NCBI RefSeq assembly: GCF_016792905.1
Contig: NZ_JAEULP010000078.1
Coordinates: forward strand, 1-48,629
Length of the DNA stretch: 48,629 nucleotides
Source: Tabrizicola sp.
GTDB lineage: Bacteria; Pseudomonadota; Alphaproteobacteria; Rhodobacterales; Rhodobacteraceae
Reading direction: 5' to 3'
The notes under the pieces were generated by a model. That model worked only from the letters and a program-made list of their open reading frames with translations, made no database searches and was not told the DNA's origin. This document shows, piece after piece, positions 1 through 6,614 of the stretch. Made by a program: the position numbers and the translations under genes. The stretch's first letter is position 1. The number at the start of each line of letters is the position of its first letter.

Positions 1-272
1 CCGGTGATCTGCCCCTGCGCCAGCACGAACAGCGTGAAGGGCACCGCGTTGTTGAGACAGCCCATCATCAGGAGCGCGGGCCACACTCTGCGAGGCGGCA
101 GCGCCGCCCCCGTCGCGCGCACCACGCCCCACAGGATCAGCGCCGCAAGGCCGACCCGGCCCCAGACCACCGTCAGCGGCGGCAGGCCCGCGAGGGCCAG
201 TTCGTTGAACAGAAACGACCCGCCCCAGAGCAGGGACAGGGTCCAGAGCAATAGCCAGTCACTGCCGCGCAT
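1..272 (-). CDS. EamA/DMT-family transporter, N-terminal part (runs off the window)
   Basis: Reading the minus strand from an ATG at 272 gives about 90 residues starting MRGSDWLLLWTLSLLWGGSF. This is the usual first membrane helix of drug/metabolite transporters of the EamA family (small inner-membrane exporters of amino acids, drugs or metabolites). Three hydrophobic segments are visible before the window edge. An AGGAGG ribosome site lies just upstream of the ATG, which supports this start. The family normally has about 290-300 residues and ten helices, so roughly 200 residues lie outside. Substrate cannot be told. Confidence 0.8.
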   Translation of the reverse strand, partial: MRGSDWLLLWTLSLLWGGSFLFNELALAGLPPLTVVWGRVGLAALILWGVVRATGAALPPRRVWPALLMMGCLNNAVPFTLFVLAQGQIT

Positions 273-337
273 CGGTCGCCTCCTGCCCGCGCGACCCTGC
301 CCCGGCGCACGGCGAAAGGCGACCCGGAATCTGCGTC

Positions 338-727
338 TTACTTCACCCGCTTCCAGGTGCCGCCGTCGCGGCAGATGCCCAGCACGCAGCCCCTTACCTT
401 CAGGCTGTCGCCCGACAGCGTCATGTCGCCGTTGTAGGTCTTGTCGCGGTCCGGCGAATAGATCTGCCCGTCGTCGTAAAGCCCGTCGGGATAGGCCACC
501 ATGTCCCAGACGATCTGGCGGCCGATGTTGTCGCTGGCCTTTTCCTTGCCCGCGCTGTCGAAGGCCTTGATCAGCACCCCGCAGAACGCAGGCCCGCAGG
601 GCTTGATCTGCACATAGCCGAAATTGCCGTTGTCGTCCTTCTTCGTCTGCCAGACCCCCTCCACCGGGTCGGCCCAGGCCGCGCCCGCCAACATCGCCAG
701 CCCGACGGCAAAAGCGAAAACCTTCAT
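338..727 (-). CDS. DUF2147 family secreted protein
   Basis: About 129 residues. The first 19 form a signal peptide ([19 protein letters not shown], then DPVEGVWQT), so the mature protein is probably periplasmic. The remainder matches the DUF2147 pattern: a DPxxGxW start, an 'IxPCGxAxCG' segment and a C-terminal '[18 protein letters not shown]' with paired cysteines. DUF2147 is a small lipocalin-like fold of unknown function. An in-frame ATG at 730 lies only four bases from the GAGGAGG site and the one at 727 about seven, so 727 is preferred. It is divergent from hisA, with 143 bp between them. Confidence 0.8.
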   Translation of the reverse strand: MKVFAFAVGLAMLAGAAWADPVEGVWQTKKDDNGNFGYVQIKPCGPAFCGVLIKAFDSAGKEKASDNIGRQIVWDMVAYPDGLYDDGQIYSPDRDKTYNGDMTLSGDSLKVRGCVLGICRDGGTWKRVK

Positions 728-870
728 CATGCGTCCTCCTCGCAAGTCTCCTCGGGCCGACTTTGCCCCAGCCGCGAATCCGATCAAGCGTGACGTCGGG
801 TCGCGCGCCGGTCTTTTCATTCCGCGCGCCCCATGCCAAAGACCCGGGCGACCCGAGCCGGAGCGCCCTG

Positions 871-1590
871 ATGATCCTCTACCCCGCCATCGACCTGAAG
901 GACGGCCAATGCGTCCGGCTTCTCCGCGGCGAGATGGCGGCCGCCACCGTCTTCGGCGACGACCCGGCGGCGCAGGCGCTGAAGTTCCAGGTGGCAGGCT
1001 GCGAATGGCTCCATCTCGTCGACCTGAACGGCGCCTTCGCGGGCCAGCCGGTGAACGGCGCGGCGGTGGAAGCGATCCTCAAGGCGGTGAATGTTCCCGC
1101 CCAGCTCGGCGGGGGCATCCGCGACATGGGCACAATCGCGATGTGGCTGGAAAAGGGCCTGTCGCGCGTCATCCTCGGCACCGTCGCCGTGGAAAACCCC
1201 GCCCTCGTGCGTGAGGCGGCAAAGGCCTTCCCCGGCAAGGTCGCCGTCGGCATCGACGCCCGCAAGGGCCGCGTCGCGACAAAGGGCTGGGCGACCGAGA
1301 CCGACGTGATGGTCACCGACCTCGCCCGCAGTTTCGAGGACGCAGGAGTCGCCGCCCTGATCTACACCGACATCGACCGCGACGGCGCGATGCAGGGGCC
1401 GAACATCGAGGCCACCGAAGCCCTCGCCCGCGCCGTCGCCATCCCGGTCATCGCCAGCGGCGGTGTCAGCCGCATGGCAGACCTCATCGCGCTGCGCGAC
1501 ACCGGCGTCATCGCGGGCGCGATCTCCGGCCGCGCGCTCTATGACGGGGCGATTGACTTGACGCAGGCGCTCACCGCCCTCAAGGCCTGA
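871..1590 (+). CDS. hisA: Phosphoribosylformimino-5-aminoimidazole carboxamide ribotide isomerase (HisA)
   Basis: A 239-residue TIM barrel that catalyses the fourth step of histidine synthesis, the Amadori rearrangement of ProFAR to PRFAR. Asp8 in YPAIDLKDG is the first catalytic residue, and '[15 protein letters not shown]' carries the second half's catalytic Asp. The phosphate loops read 'QLGGGIR' and 'IASGGVS'. The start at 871 gives the normal family N terminus (MILYPAIDL); an upstream in-frame ATG would add 36 unrelated residues. A GGAG site lies at 860-863. A dispersed repeat begins three bases after the stop. hisF and hisE follow 1.7 kb downstream on the same strand, so the his genes are not contiguous. 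Confidence 0.96.
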   Translation: MILYPAIDLKDGQCVRLLRGEMAAATVFGDDPAAQALKFQVAGCEWLHLVDLNGAFAGQPVNGAAVEAILKAVNVPAQLGGGIRDMGTIAMWLEKGLSRVILGTVAVENPALVREAAKAFPGKVAVGIDARKGRVATKGWATETDVMVTDLARSFEDAGVAALIYTDIDRDGAMQGPNIEATEALARAVAIPVIASGGVSRMADLIALRDTGVIAGAISGRALYDGAIDLTQALTALKA

Positions 1591-1592
1591 CC

Positions 1593-1669
1593 GGACGCTC
1601 CTCGTTCGCCTTCGGCTTCTCGTCGCAAAGCGCCCCCGCGAGGAGGGACGAAGTCACCGACGAGCGTCC
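1593..1669 (+). repeat. Dispersed structured repeat, family 2, copy A
   Basis: A 77-bp element with inverted ends: GGACGCTC at 1593-1600 pairs with GAGCGTCC at 1662-1669. The centre contains CGCGAGGAGGGACGAAGTCA. A second copy lies on the other strand at 25048-25119 with the same order of blocks. It begins three bases after the hisA stop. It also supplies the last codons and the stop (1654-1656) of the minus-strand membrane protein, so one gene has read into the repeat. Confidence 0.8.
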
Positions 1670-2544
1670 CTGACCGCCCGCCACAGCGCCCAGACCCACA
1701 GCCCCAGCCCGACCGGCCCATAGCTCATCGCCAGCCATTCGTTGCCGGGAAAGCCCGGACCACCCCGCACCAGTTGCCCGGCCAGCACCGTGGTCACGGT
1801 CGGCAAGGCCAACCACCAGACCCTCGCCCCGGCATGGCCGAACCCCGCCGCCTCTGCCGTCGCCCGCCCGCCCCGCCGCATCGCCCACAGCGTCAGCCCG
1901 ATCATCACCGGCACCAAAAGCCGCTTCGGCTGCGGGTCGGCGACCAGCTTCAACCCCCACAATCCCAGCGTACCAAGCGCAAGCCCCCAGACCAGCCAGC
2001 GCGGGGCCTCGGCGCGCGGTCCCGGCCGGTCAAGCCAGAGATGCCCCGCGATGGCGACCCCAAGGAACGGCAACTGATAGGCCAGCACCGCCCCCAGTCC
2101 CGGCAAGTCCGACCGCACCGTGGGAAAATACCCCGCGTTCACCGCCCCCGCGACCACCAGCGCGGGCACCGCCAGCCACAGCCCTCGCCCGCCCAGCCGC
2201 AGCGCCGCGATGGCCGCCAGCACCGTCAGCGGCATGTGCCAGGCCAGCGGCACCCAGACCAGCGTCACCGGCACCCCCCACATCATCGTGTCGACCACCA
2301 CGCCTTCGATCAGGAATCCGAAAAGCGCGCCGCAAAGCACGAGCCCCGGCAACCCCGAGGCCCTTGTCACCTGCGCCGCCGCCAGCACCGCCGCAAAGAC
2401 GGTCGCATAGACCAGCACCGTGACCGCCAGCGTCACCGGATCGCCCGGCACCGGCGGAAACCCCCAGAACAGCGCCTCCGACGCCCAATATCCCGCCATG
2501 CCCAGGGCCAGCGCCTGCATCAGGAAGCGGATCGTCTCTCGCAT
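1654..2544 (-). CDS. Polytopic inner-membrane protein of unknown function
   Basis: About 296 residues and very hydrophobic, with some eight to ten predicted membrane helices (for example 'LVWGLALGTLGLWGLKLVA' and 'LAVTVLVYATVFAAVLAAAQV'). I do not recognise a family signature or catalytic motif. The start at 2544 (MRETIRFLMQALALGMAGYW) directly precedes the first helix; an upstream in-frame ATG at 2595 would add 17 polar residues. The C-terminal WRAVRDARR and the stop are encoded by dispersed repeat copy A, so the native end may have been altered. It is opposite in direction to the his genes and probably transcribed alone. Confidence 0.7.
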   Translation of the reverse strand: MRETIRFLMQALALGMAGYWASEALFWGFPPVPGDPVTLAVTVLVYATVFAAVLAAAQVTRASGLPGLVLCGALFGFLIEGVVVDTMMWGVPVTLVWVPLAWHMPLTVLAAIAALRLGGRGLWLAVPALVVAGAVNAGYFPTVRSDLPGLGAVLAYQLPFLGVAIAGHLWLDRPGPRAEAPRWLVWGLALGTLGLWGLKLVADPQPKRLLVPVMIGLTLWAMRRGGRATAEAAGFGHAGARVWWLALPTVTTVLAGQLVRGGPGFPGNEWLAMSYGPVGLGLWVWALWRAVRDARR

Positions 2545-2647
2545 CGCGGCCCCCCATCTCCGGTCATCCTGCGCGACAAGCCCGAAGCATGGCAATCGTC
2601 AGAAGGGCAATACCTTCCCGCCGAGGCGCGCCGCCACCGCCAAGCGC

Positions 2648-2688
2648 CTCCCTTCCCCCTCTGTGGGGAGGGGATGGGGGAGAGGGCA
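2648..2688. repeat. C/G-block inverted repeat
   Basis: A purine/pyrimidine-block palindrome: CTCCC-TT-CCCC on one side and GGGG-AT-GGGGGAG on the other, around a CTCTGTGGGGA centre. It lies in the 216-bp gap between the membrane protein and the DUF2867 gene. The layout resembles short G-rich dispersed repeats of alphaproteobacterial intergenic DNA. Only one copy is seen here. Confidence 0.45.
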
Positions 2689-2760
2689 CCGCTGCGCCAC
2701 CCAAAACCCGCGACCGAACGCGCCCTTCCCATACCCCGCACTTTGCGTCACCCTTCCCGC

Positions 2761-3210
2761 ATGATCCGCACCGACACCTTGCCCCCCGCTTCCGCGCTCT
2801 GGACCCTCCACCGGCCCGGCGACTTTCTCGACTGCTATTCCGTCGCCTCCACCCTCTCCCCGCGCGAAGCCGCCGAAAAGGGGTTGGCGCTGCCCCGCTG
2901 GGCCGCTGGCCTCCTCGCGCTCCGCAACACCCTTGTCCGCCCCTTCGGCCTGAAGACCGGCGCGCCGGACACGCCGATCTTCCCCACCTGCCTCGAGTCC
3001 GAACACGAATTGGTCCTCGGCACCGACGACCGGCACCTGAACTTCCGCATCGGATTGATCCGGGCCGGGGGGCGTCTCTACATGTCGACCTGGGTTCATC
3101 CGCACAATGTCTGGGGCCGCGCCTATCTGCGGCTGGTGATGCCCTTCCACATCCTCATCTCGCGCGGGGCGGTGGCGCGGATGGCGACGGACGCTAGGGC
3201 CAGACGTTAA
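2761..3210 (+). CDS. DUF2867 family protein
   Basis: 149 residues. The sequence has the DUF2867 pattern: an early 'RPGDFLDCY' block, 'LSPREAAE', then 'LRNTLVRPFGLK' and a beta-rich second half ending 'HILISRGAVARMA'. Function is unknown. I see no signal peptide or membrane helix, so it is likely cytoplasmic. The start at 2761 is the only Met that gives the full family N terminus; longer in-frame reading upstream is Arg/Pro/His-rich and looks like non-coding translation. Located 122 bp upstream of hisF. Confidence 0.7.
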   Translation: MIRTDTLPPASALWTLHRPGDFLDCYSVASTLSPREAAEKGLALPRWAAGLLALRNTLVRPFGLKTGAPDTPIFPTCLESEHELVLGTDDRHLNFRIGLIRAGGRLYMSTWVHPHNVWGRAYLRLVMPFHILISRGAVARMATDARARR

Positions 3211-3225
3211 GAAACGCCTAACGTC
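3203..3225. other. Small hairpin over the DUF2867 stop codon
   Basis: GACGTTA at 3203-3209 pairs with TAACGTC at 3219-3225 around a nine-base loop. It includes most of the TAA stop and is not followed by a T tract, so it is at best a weak terminator. Confidence 0.35.
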
Positions 3226-3231
3226 CGCTGG

Positions 3232-3279
3232 CAACCTATTGAAATCAAAAGCTCGACAATTCTGTCCACCGTGGACACC
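3232..3279 (+). repeat. Dispersed palindrome-tailed repeat, family 1, copy 1
   Basis: About 48 bp. An AT-rich left arm (CTATTGAAATCAAAAG) is followed by a perfect 15-bp palindrome, TGTCCAC-C-GTGGACA, at 3263-3277. Related copies lie at 17740-17788 (plus) and 24962-25010 (minus). Here it sits 54 bp upstream of the hisF start. Confidence 0.8.
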
Positions 3280-3332
3280 GCTCCTTTCGAACCCGCTTGC
3301 TTTTCCGCCCCGCCCGGGCCATTTCTGCCGCC

Positions 3333-4094
3333 ATGCTGAAAACCCGCATCATCCCCTGCCTCGACGTGGCCGACGGTCGCGTGGTGAAGGGCGTCAACTT
3401 CGTCGACCTGATCGACGCAGGCGACCCGGTGGAGGCCGCGAAAGCCTACGACGCCGCCGGGGCGGACGAGCTCTGCTTCCTCGACATCATGGCGACCGAG
3501 GACAACCGCGCCACGATGTACGATCTGGTGACCCGCACCGCCGAACAGTGCTTCATGCCGCTGACCGTCGGCGGCGGGGTCCGCACGCCCGAGGATGTCC
3601 GCAAACTGCTTCTGGCGGGCGCCGACAAGGTCAGCTTCAACTCCGCCGCCGTGGCCCGCCCGGATGTGGTGGCCGAGGCCGCCGACCGCTTCGGCAGCCA
3701 GTGCATCGTCGTCGCCATCGACGCGAAGACGGTAGAGCCGGGCCGCTGGGAGATCTTCACCCATGGCGGCCGCCGCGCGACAGGCATCGACGCGGTCGGT
3801 TTCGCCCGCACCGTCGCCGCCAAGGGGGCCGGGGAAATCCTGCTGACCTCGATGGACCGCGACGGCACCCGCGCCGGGTTCAACCTGCCCCTGACCCGCG
3901 CCATCGCCGATGCCGTCGACATCCCCGTCATCGCTTCCGGCGGGGTCGGCACGCTCGACCACCTGGTCGAAGGCATCACCGAAGGCCATGCCTCCGCCGT
4001 CCTCGCCGCCTCGATCTTCCACTTCGGCACCTTCACCATCGGCCAGGCCAAGGCCCATATGGCCGCCGCCGGCATCCCCGTTCGATTGACGTGA
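3333..4094 (+). CDS. hisF: Imidazole glycerol phosphate synthase, cyclase subunit (HisF)
   Basis: 253 residues, the normal HisF length. It forms the (beta/alpha)8 synthase half of the HisF-HisH complex that makes imidazole glycerol phosphate and AICAR from PRFAR and ammonia. Asp11 in '[20 protein letters not shown]' and the Asp in '[10 protein letters not shown]' are the catalytic acids; 'TVGGGVR' and 'IASGGVG' bind phosphate. The start at 3333 matches the family N terminus, while an in-frame ATG at 3297 would add twelve residues. hisE follows after seven bases. hisH is not in the window. Confidence 0.96.
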   Translation: MLKTRIIPCLDVADGRVVKGVNFVDLIDAGDPVEAAKAYDAAGADELCFLDIMATEDNRATMYDLVTRTAEQCFMPLTVGGGVRTPEDVRKLLLAGADKVSFNSAAVARPDVVAEAADRFGSQCIVVAIDAKTVEPGRWEIFTHGGRRATGIDAVGFARTVAAKGAGEILLTSMDRDGTRAGFNLPLTRAIADAVDIPVIASGGVGTLDHLVEGITEGHASAVLAASIFHFGTFTIGQAKAHMAAAGIPVRLT

Positions 4095-4101
4095 GGTGGG
4101 C

Positions 4102-4407
4102 ATGAGCCTGGAAAAACTCGCCGCCACCATCGCCGCCCGCAAGGGGGCCGACCCGGAGACGTCCTGGACTGCCAAGCTCCTGGCCAAGGGGCCGGAGAAA
4201 TGCGCCGAAAAGTTCGGGGAAGAGGCCGTCGAGGCGATCATCGAGGCCGTCAAGGGCGACCGTGCCCGCCTCACGTCTGAAGCCGCCGACGTGCTCTACC
4301 ATCTCCTCGTCATGCTCGCCGCGCGGGATGTGGCGCTGGCGGACGTGCTGGCAGAGCTTGACCGGCGCGAAGGAACGTCGGGGATCGCCGAAAAAGCCGG
4401 GCGCTGA
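4102..4407 (+). CDS. hisE: Phosphoribosyl-ATP pyrophosphatase (HisE)
   Basis: 101 residues of the all-alpha MazG-like fold that hydrolyses phosphoribosyl-ATP to phosphoribosyl-AMP, the second step of histidine synthesis. The metal-binding helix '[16 protein letters not shown]' and the second acidic helix '[21 protein letters not shown]' are both present. The ATG at 4102 has a strong GAGGTGG site overlapping the hisF stop; an in-frame ATG at 4096 is too close to it. Cotranscribed with hisF. Its stop lies inside a long terminator-like hairpin. Confidence 0.95.
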   Translation: MSLEKLAATIAARKGADPETSWTAKLLAKGPEKCAEKFGEEAVEAIIEAVKGDRARLTSEAADVLYHLLVMLAARDVALADVLAELDRREGTSGIAEKAGR

Positions 4408-4438
4408 CCCGATTTCTTCAAAGAAATCGGGGCAGCGC
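4401..4438. terminator. Long hairpin at the end of hisE
   Basis: GCGCTG/CAGCGC as outer stem, one A/G mismatch, then a perfect ten-base-pair stem CCCGATTTCT/AGAAATCGGG with a TCAA loop. It begins within the last codons of hisE and lies between convergent genes. There is no long T tract, so it may act as an RNA end-stabiliser or a Rho-linked stop. Confidence 0.65.
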
Positions 4439-4455
4439 CTTCAAAGGCTCCGACC

Positions 4456-4475
4456 CGGACCTTTCAAGAGGTCCG
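4456..4475. terminator. Short hairpin downstream of the CoA-binding gene
   Basis: CGGACCT at 4456-4462 pairs with AGGTCCG at 4469-4475 with a six-base loop, two bases from the stop of the minus-strand gene. No clear T run. Confidence 0.4.
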
Positions 4476-4477
4476 CG

Positions 4478-4885
4478 CTACAGCCCCAGCCGCGGGATTT
4501 CGATCGCCGGGCAGCGGTTCATCACCACCTGCACCCCCGCCGCCCGCGCCCGCAAGGCCGCCGCCTCGTCGACAACGCCAAGCTGCATCCAGACCACCTT
4601 CGCGCCCACGGCAATCGCCTGGTCAACCACCGCCCCGGCCTCTTCACTGCGGCGGAAAATATCGACCATATCGACCGGACCCGCCTCGGCCAGGCTCGCC
4701 ACCACCGTCTCCCCCAGCGCCTCCTGCCCGGCCTGTCCGGGGTTCACCGGGATCACCCGATACCCCCGGCGCTTCAGGAAAGCTGCGACCCCGTGGCTCG
4801 GGCGGTCGGGCTTCGGCGACCAGCCGACCAGCGCAATGGTTTTCACAGATGTCAGGATGTCGCGGATCTCGGTATCGGTCGGCAT
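4478..4885 (-). CDS. CoA-binding domain protein (YccU-like)
   Basis: 135 residues, a single Rossmann-type CoA_binding_2 domain. The signature N-terminal strand-loop reads 'TIALVGWSPKPDRPSHGVAAFLKRRGYRVIPVNP', followed by 'VDMVDIFRRSEEAG' and 'VWMQLGVVDEAAALRARAAGVQVVMNRCPAIE'. Such proteins resemble the CoA-binding part of succinyl-CoA synthetase, but their biological role is not established. Start at 4885 is the sole sensible Met. A T-rich hairpin in its upstream gap looks like the terminator of a transcript arriving from the rlmB side. Confidence 0.88.
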   Translation of the reverse strand: MPTDTEIRDILTSVKTIALVGWSPKPDRPSHGVAAFLKRRGYRVIPVNPGQAGQEALGETVVASLAEAGPVDMVDIFRRSEEAGAVVDQAIAVGAKVVWMQLGVVDEAAALRARAAGVQVVMNRCPAIEIPRLGL

Positions 4886-4894
4886 GGCTACTCC

Positions 4895-4932
4895 GGAAAG
4901 AAAAAGGCGCCCAAGGTGATCCTCAGGCGCCC
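4895..4932 (-). terminator. Intrinsic terminator on the minus strand
   Basis: GGCGCC at 4926-4931 pairs with GGCGCC at 4906-4911, with an inner AGG/CCT pairing. On the minus strand it is followed by TTTTTCTTTCC. It lies about 110 bases past the RlmB stop, so it ends either the rlmB transcript or a separate small RNA from 4936-5039. Confidence 0.75.
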
Positions 4933-5039
4933 AGTCGCGGAACGAGGGACAGTGAAGAGAGTACGGGGTTCCGGTCCCGTGCTCCCTTTGTCATTTAGAA
5001 AGCCAAAGCCCCGGTTAAAGCCCTGTCGCAGAGATGTGA

Positions 5040-5837
5040 TCACGCCTTGACCTGCGCCGAGGCCGCATAAAGCGACACCGCCGCCGCGTTCGAGACGTTG
5101 AGGCTGCCGAAGGCACCGGCAAAGGGAATGCGCGCCAGTACATCGCAGGTCTCCCGCGTCTTCTCCCGCAGGCCCGGCCCTTCCGCGCCCAGGACCAGCC
5201 CGATCGGTCGTCCGCCCACCCCCGCCACCGCTGCGTCCAGCGTGACCGGCGCCTCGCCATCCAGGCCGATCAGGGTGAAGCCCATGTCTTTCAGGGTTTC
5301 CATCGCCTCGGCCAGGTTCGTGACCTTCAGATAGGGCTGCCGCTCCAGCGCACCGCTGGCGGTCTTCGCCAAAGCCCCTGTCTCCGGCGCGGAATGATGC
5401 TTCGGCGCAATCACCGCCCGCGCCCCGAACACCTCGGCCGAGCGCAGGATCGCCCCCACGTTGTGCGGGTCCGTCACCCGGTCAAGGAGCACGACCAGGG
5501 GCAGCCCGTCGCCCGCCGCACAGACATCGGCGAACCGGCCCCAGTTCAAGGGCTTCACCTCGACCGCCGCGCCCTGGTGGACCGAGCCTTCGTCGATCGG
5601 CACATCGAAGCGGCGCGGCTCCACCACCTCCGGCGCCATCCCCGACGCCGCAACCGCCGCCTCCAGCTTGTCGAGCGCGTTCTTCGTCACCACCAGCCGC
5701 AGCTTCTCGCGCCGGGGGTTCATCAGCGCATCGCGCACCGCGTGCAGGCCGAAAAGCCAGACGGTCTCGCGCGCATCGCGCTTCTCGCCGCGTTCCTTCT
5801 CGACCACCCAGGCCGGCTTCTGTCCGCCCGATCTCAT
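5040..5837 (-). CDS. rlmB: TrmH-family 23S rRNA (guanosine-2'-O-)methyltransferase, RlmB-like
   Basis: 265 residues. An N-terminal substrate-binding domain ('WLFGLHAVRDALMNPRREKL') precedes a SPOUT methyltransferase domain. The three SpoU motifs are visible: 'LDRVTDPHNVGAILRSAEVFGA', 'IGLVLGAEGPGL' and 'IPFAGAFGSLNVSNAAAVSLY'. RlmB methylates G2251 in the peptidyl-transferase P loop of 23S rRNA in E. coli; here the exact target is inferred from the family. The start at 5837 (MRSGGQKPAW) is preferred over one 26 residues upstream, whose extra sequence has no family match. Divergent from tRNA-Tyr. Confidence 0.9.
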   Translation of the reverse strand: MRSGGQKPAWVVEKERGEKRDARETVWLFGLHAVRDALMNPRREKLRLVVTKNALDKLEAAVAASGMAPEVVEPRRFDVPIDEGSVHQGAAVEVKPLNWGRFADVCAAGDGLPLVVLLDRVTDPHNVGAILRSAEVFGARAVIAPKHHSAPETGALAKTASGALERQPYLKVTNLAEAMETLKDMGFTLIGLDGEAPVTLDAAVAGVGGRPIGLVLGAEGPGLREKTRETCDVLARIPFAGAFGSLNVSNAAAVSLYAASAQVKA

Positions 5838-5918
5838 CTGGAAACCCCCGAAAATCCGGCCCGGACAGTGCGGCAGCCGGGCCTGCCGATGCAAGCCGAA
5901 ATCTTCCGCGTTCAACCC

Positions 5919-5947
5919 TTGACGCCCCCCGCCCCCGCGAGTAGACG
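5919..5947 (+). promoter_or_regulatory. Sigma-70-type promoter for tRNA-Tyr
   Basis: TTGACG at 5919-5924 and TAGACG at 5942-5947 are separated by 17 bases. The tRNA 5' end lies eleven bases beyond the -10 box, as expected for a short 5' leader. Confidence 0.6.
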
Positions 5948-5957
5948 AACCCCCGGC

Positions 5958-6041
5958 GGGCGACGAGCTGCAAGGTGCGGCAGGGGACTGTAACTCCCCC
6001 GGGGCGACCCACGCCTGGTTCGATTCCAGGGTCGCCCACCA
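5958..6041 (+). tRNA. tRNA-Tyr (GTA anticodon), type II, atypical core
   Basis: 84 bases including an encoded CCA. The acceptor stem GGGCGAC pairs with GTCGCCC (discriminator A). The anticodon arm is GGGGA-CTGTAAC-TCCCC with anticodon GTA. A 14-base variable region forms GGG-GCGA-CCC, and the T arm is CCTGG-TTCGATT-CCAGG. G1-C72, A73, GUA and the long variable arm fit bacterial tRNA-Tyr. Departures from the rule: base 8 is G rather than U, the D loop is short (CAAGGTG), and position 38 is C rather than A. Confidence 0.85.
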
Positions 6042-6212
6042 TTTCCATGGTGATGAATGACTTGGGCTGCAAATCCCGCAGGTGGGCCGCCAAGATGGGA
6101 CACATCCTGCGGCTCGTGGCCGAACATCCCCCAGGCTGATGCAGGCATGTCGGGACTCGCCCCCGGTTCTGCCCTAGGATGGCGCGACTGCATCCTGGAC
6201 AGCGAGTGAGCC

Positions 6213-6551
6213 ATGCCCTTCCCCGATTTCATCCTGAGCTTTCCCGGCATCGAAGTTCCCTTCCCGGAAGATGTCGTGCACACCTCCGCCATCCGTTCCG
6301 ACGCGGGCCTCGTCGCCTTCTTCTCGTTCAAGAAGGACATGATCCTGCCGATGCATTCGCACGGAGCGCAGTGGGGCTCGGTCCTGGAAGGCGAGATCGA
6401 ATTCACCATTGGCGGCGTGACCCGGACCTACGGCCCCGGCGACAGCTACATGATCCCGGCGGGGGTGGAACATGGCGCGAAGATCAAGGCAGGAACCCGC
6501 GCCATCGACGTCTTCGAGGAACCCGATCGCTACCGGCTGAAGCCCCGCTGA
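6213..6551 (+). CDS. Small cupin-domain protein
   Basis: 112 residues forming one double-stranded beta-helix (cupin) domain. Cupin motif 1 is seen in 'LPMHSHGAQWGSVLEGEIEF' with its two His and a Glu, and motif 2 in 'YGPGDSYMIPAGVEHGAKI' with the third His. Together these would bind one divalent metal. Single-domain cupins can be isomerases, dioxygenases or ligand sensors, so the reaction cannot be named. The next gene, a dimethylargininase, begins 63 bases later on the same strand and may be cotranscribed. Confidence 0.82.
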   Translation: MPFPDFILSFPGIEVPFPEDVVHTSAIRSDAGLVAFFSFKKDMILPMHSHGAQWGSVLEGEIEFTIGGVTRTYGPGDSYMIPAGVEHGAKIKAGTRAIDVFEEPDRYRLKPR

Positions 6552-6614
6552 CCGCACCCCCTTGCACCATCCCCCCCGAGGGTGCGACACAGTCGCCAGC
6601 TTCCGGGGTCCGCC

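Noticed and set aside
4-570. A 188-codon plus-strand frame at the left edge
   Set aside because: It is Arg/Pro-rich and runs opposite the EamA and DUF2147 genes, both of which have clear starts and ribosome sites.
6042-6212. Possible second tRNA downstream of tRNA-Tyr
   Set aside because: GGGCTGCAAATCCC looks like an anticodon arm, but no acceptor or T arm can be paired around it.
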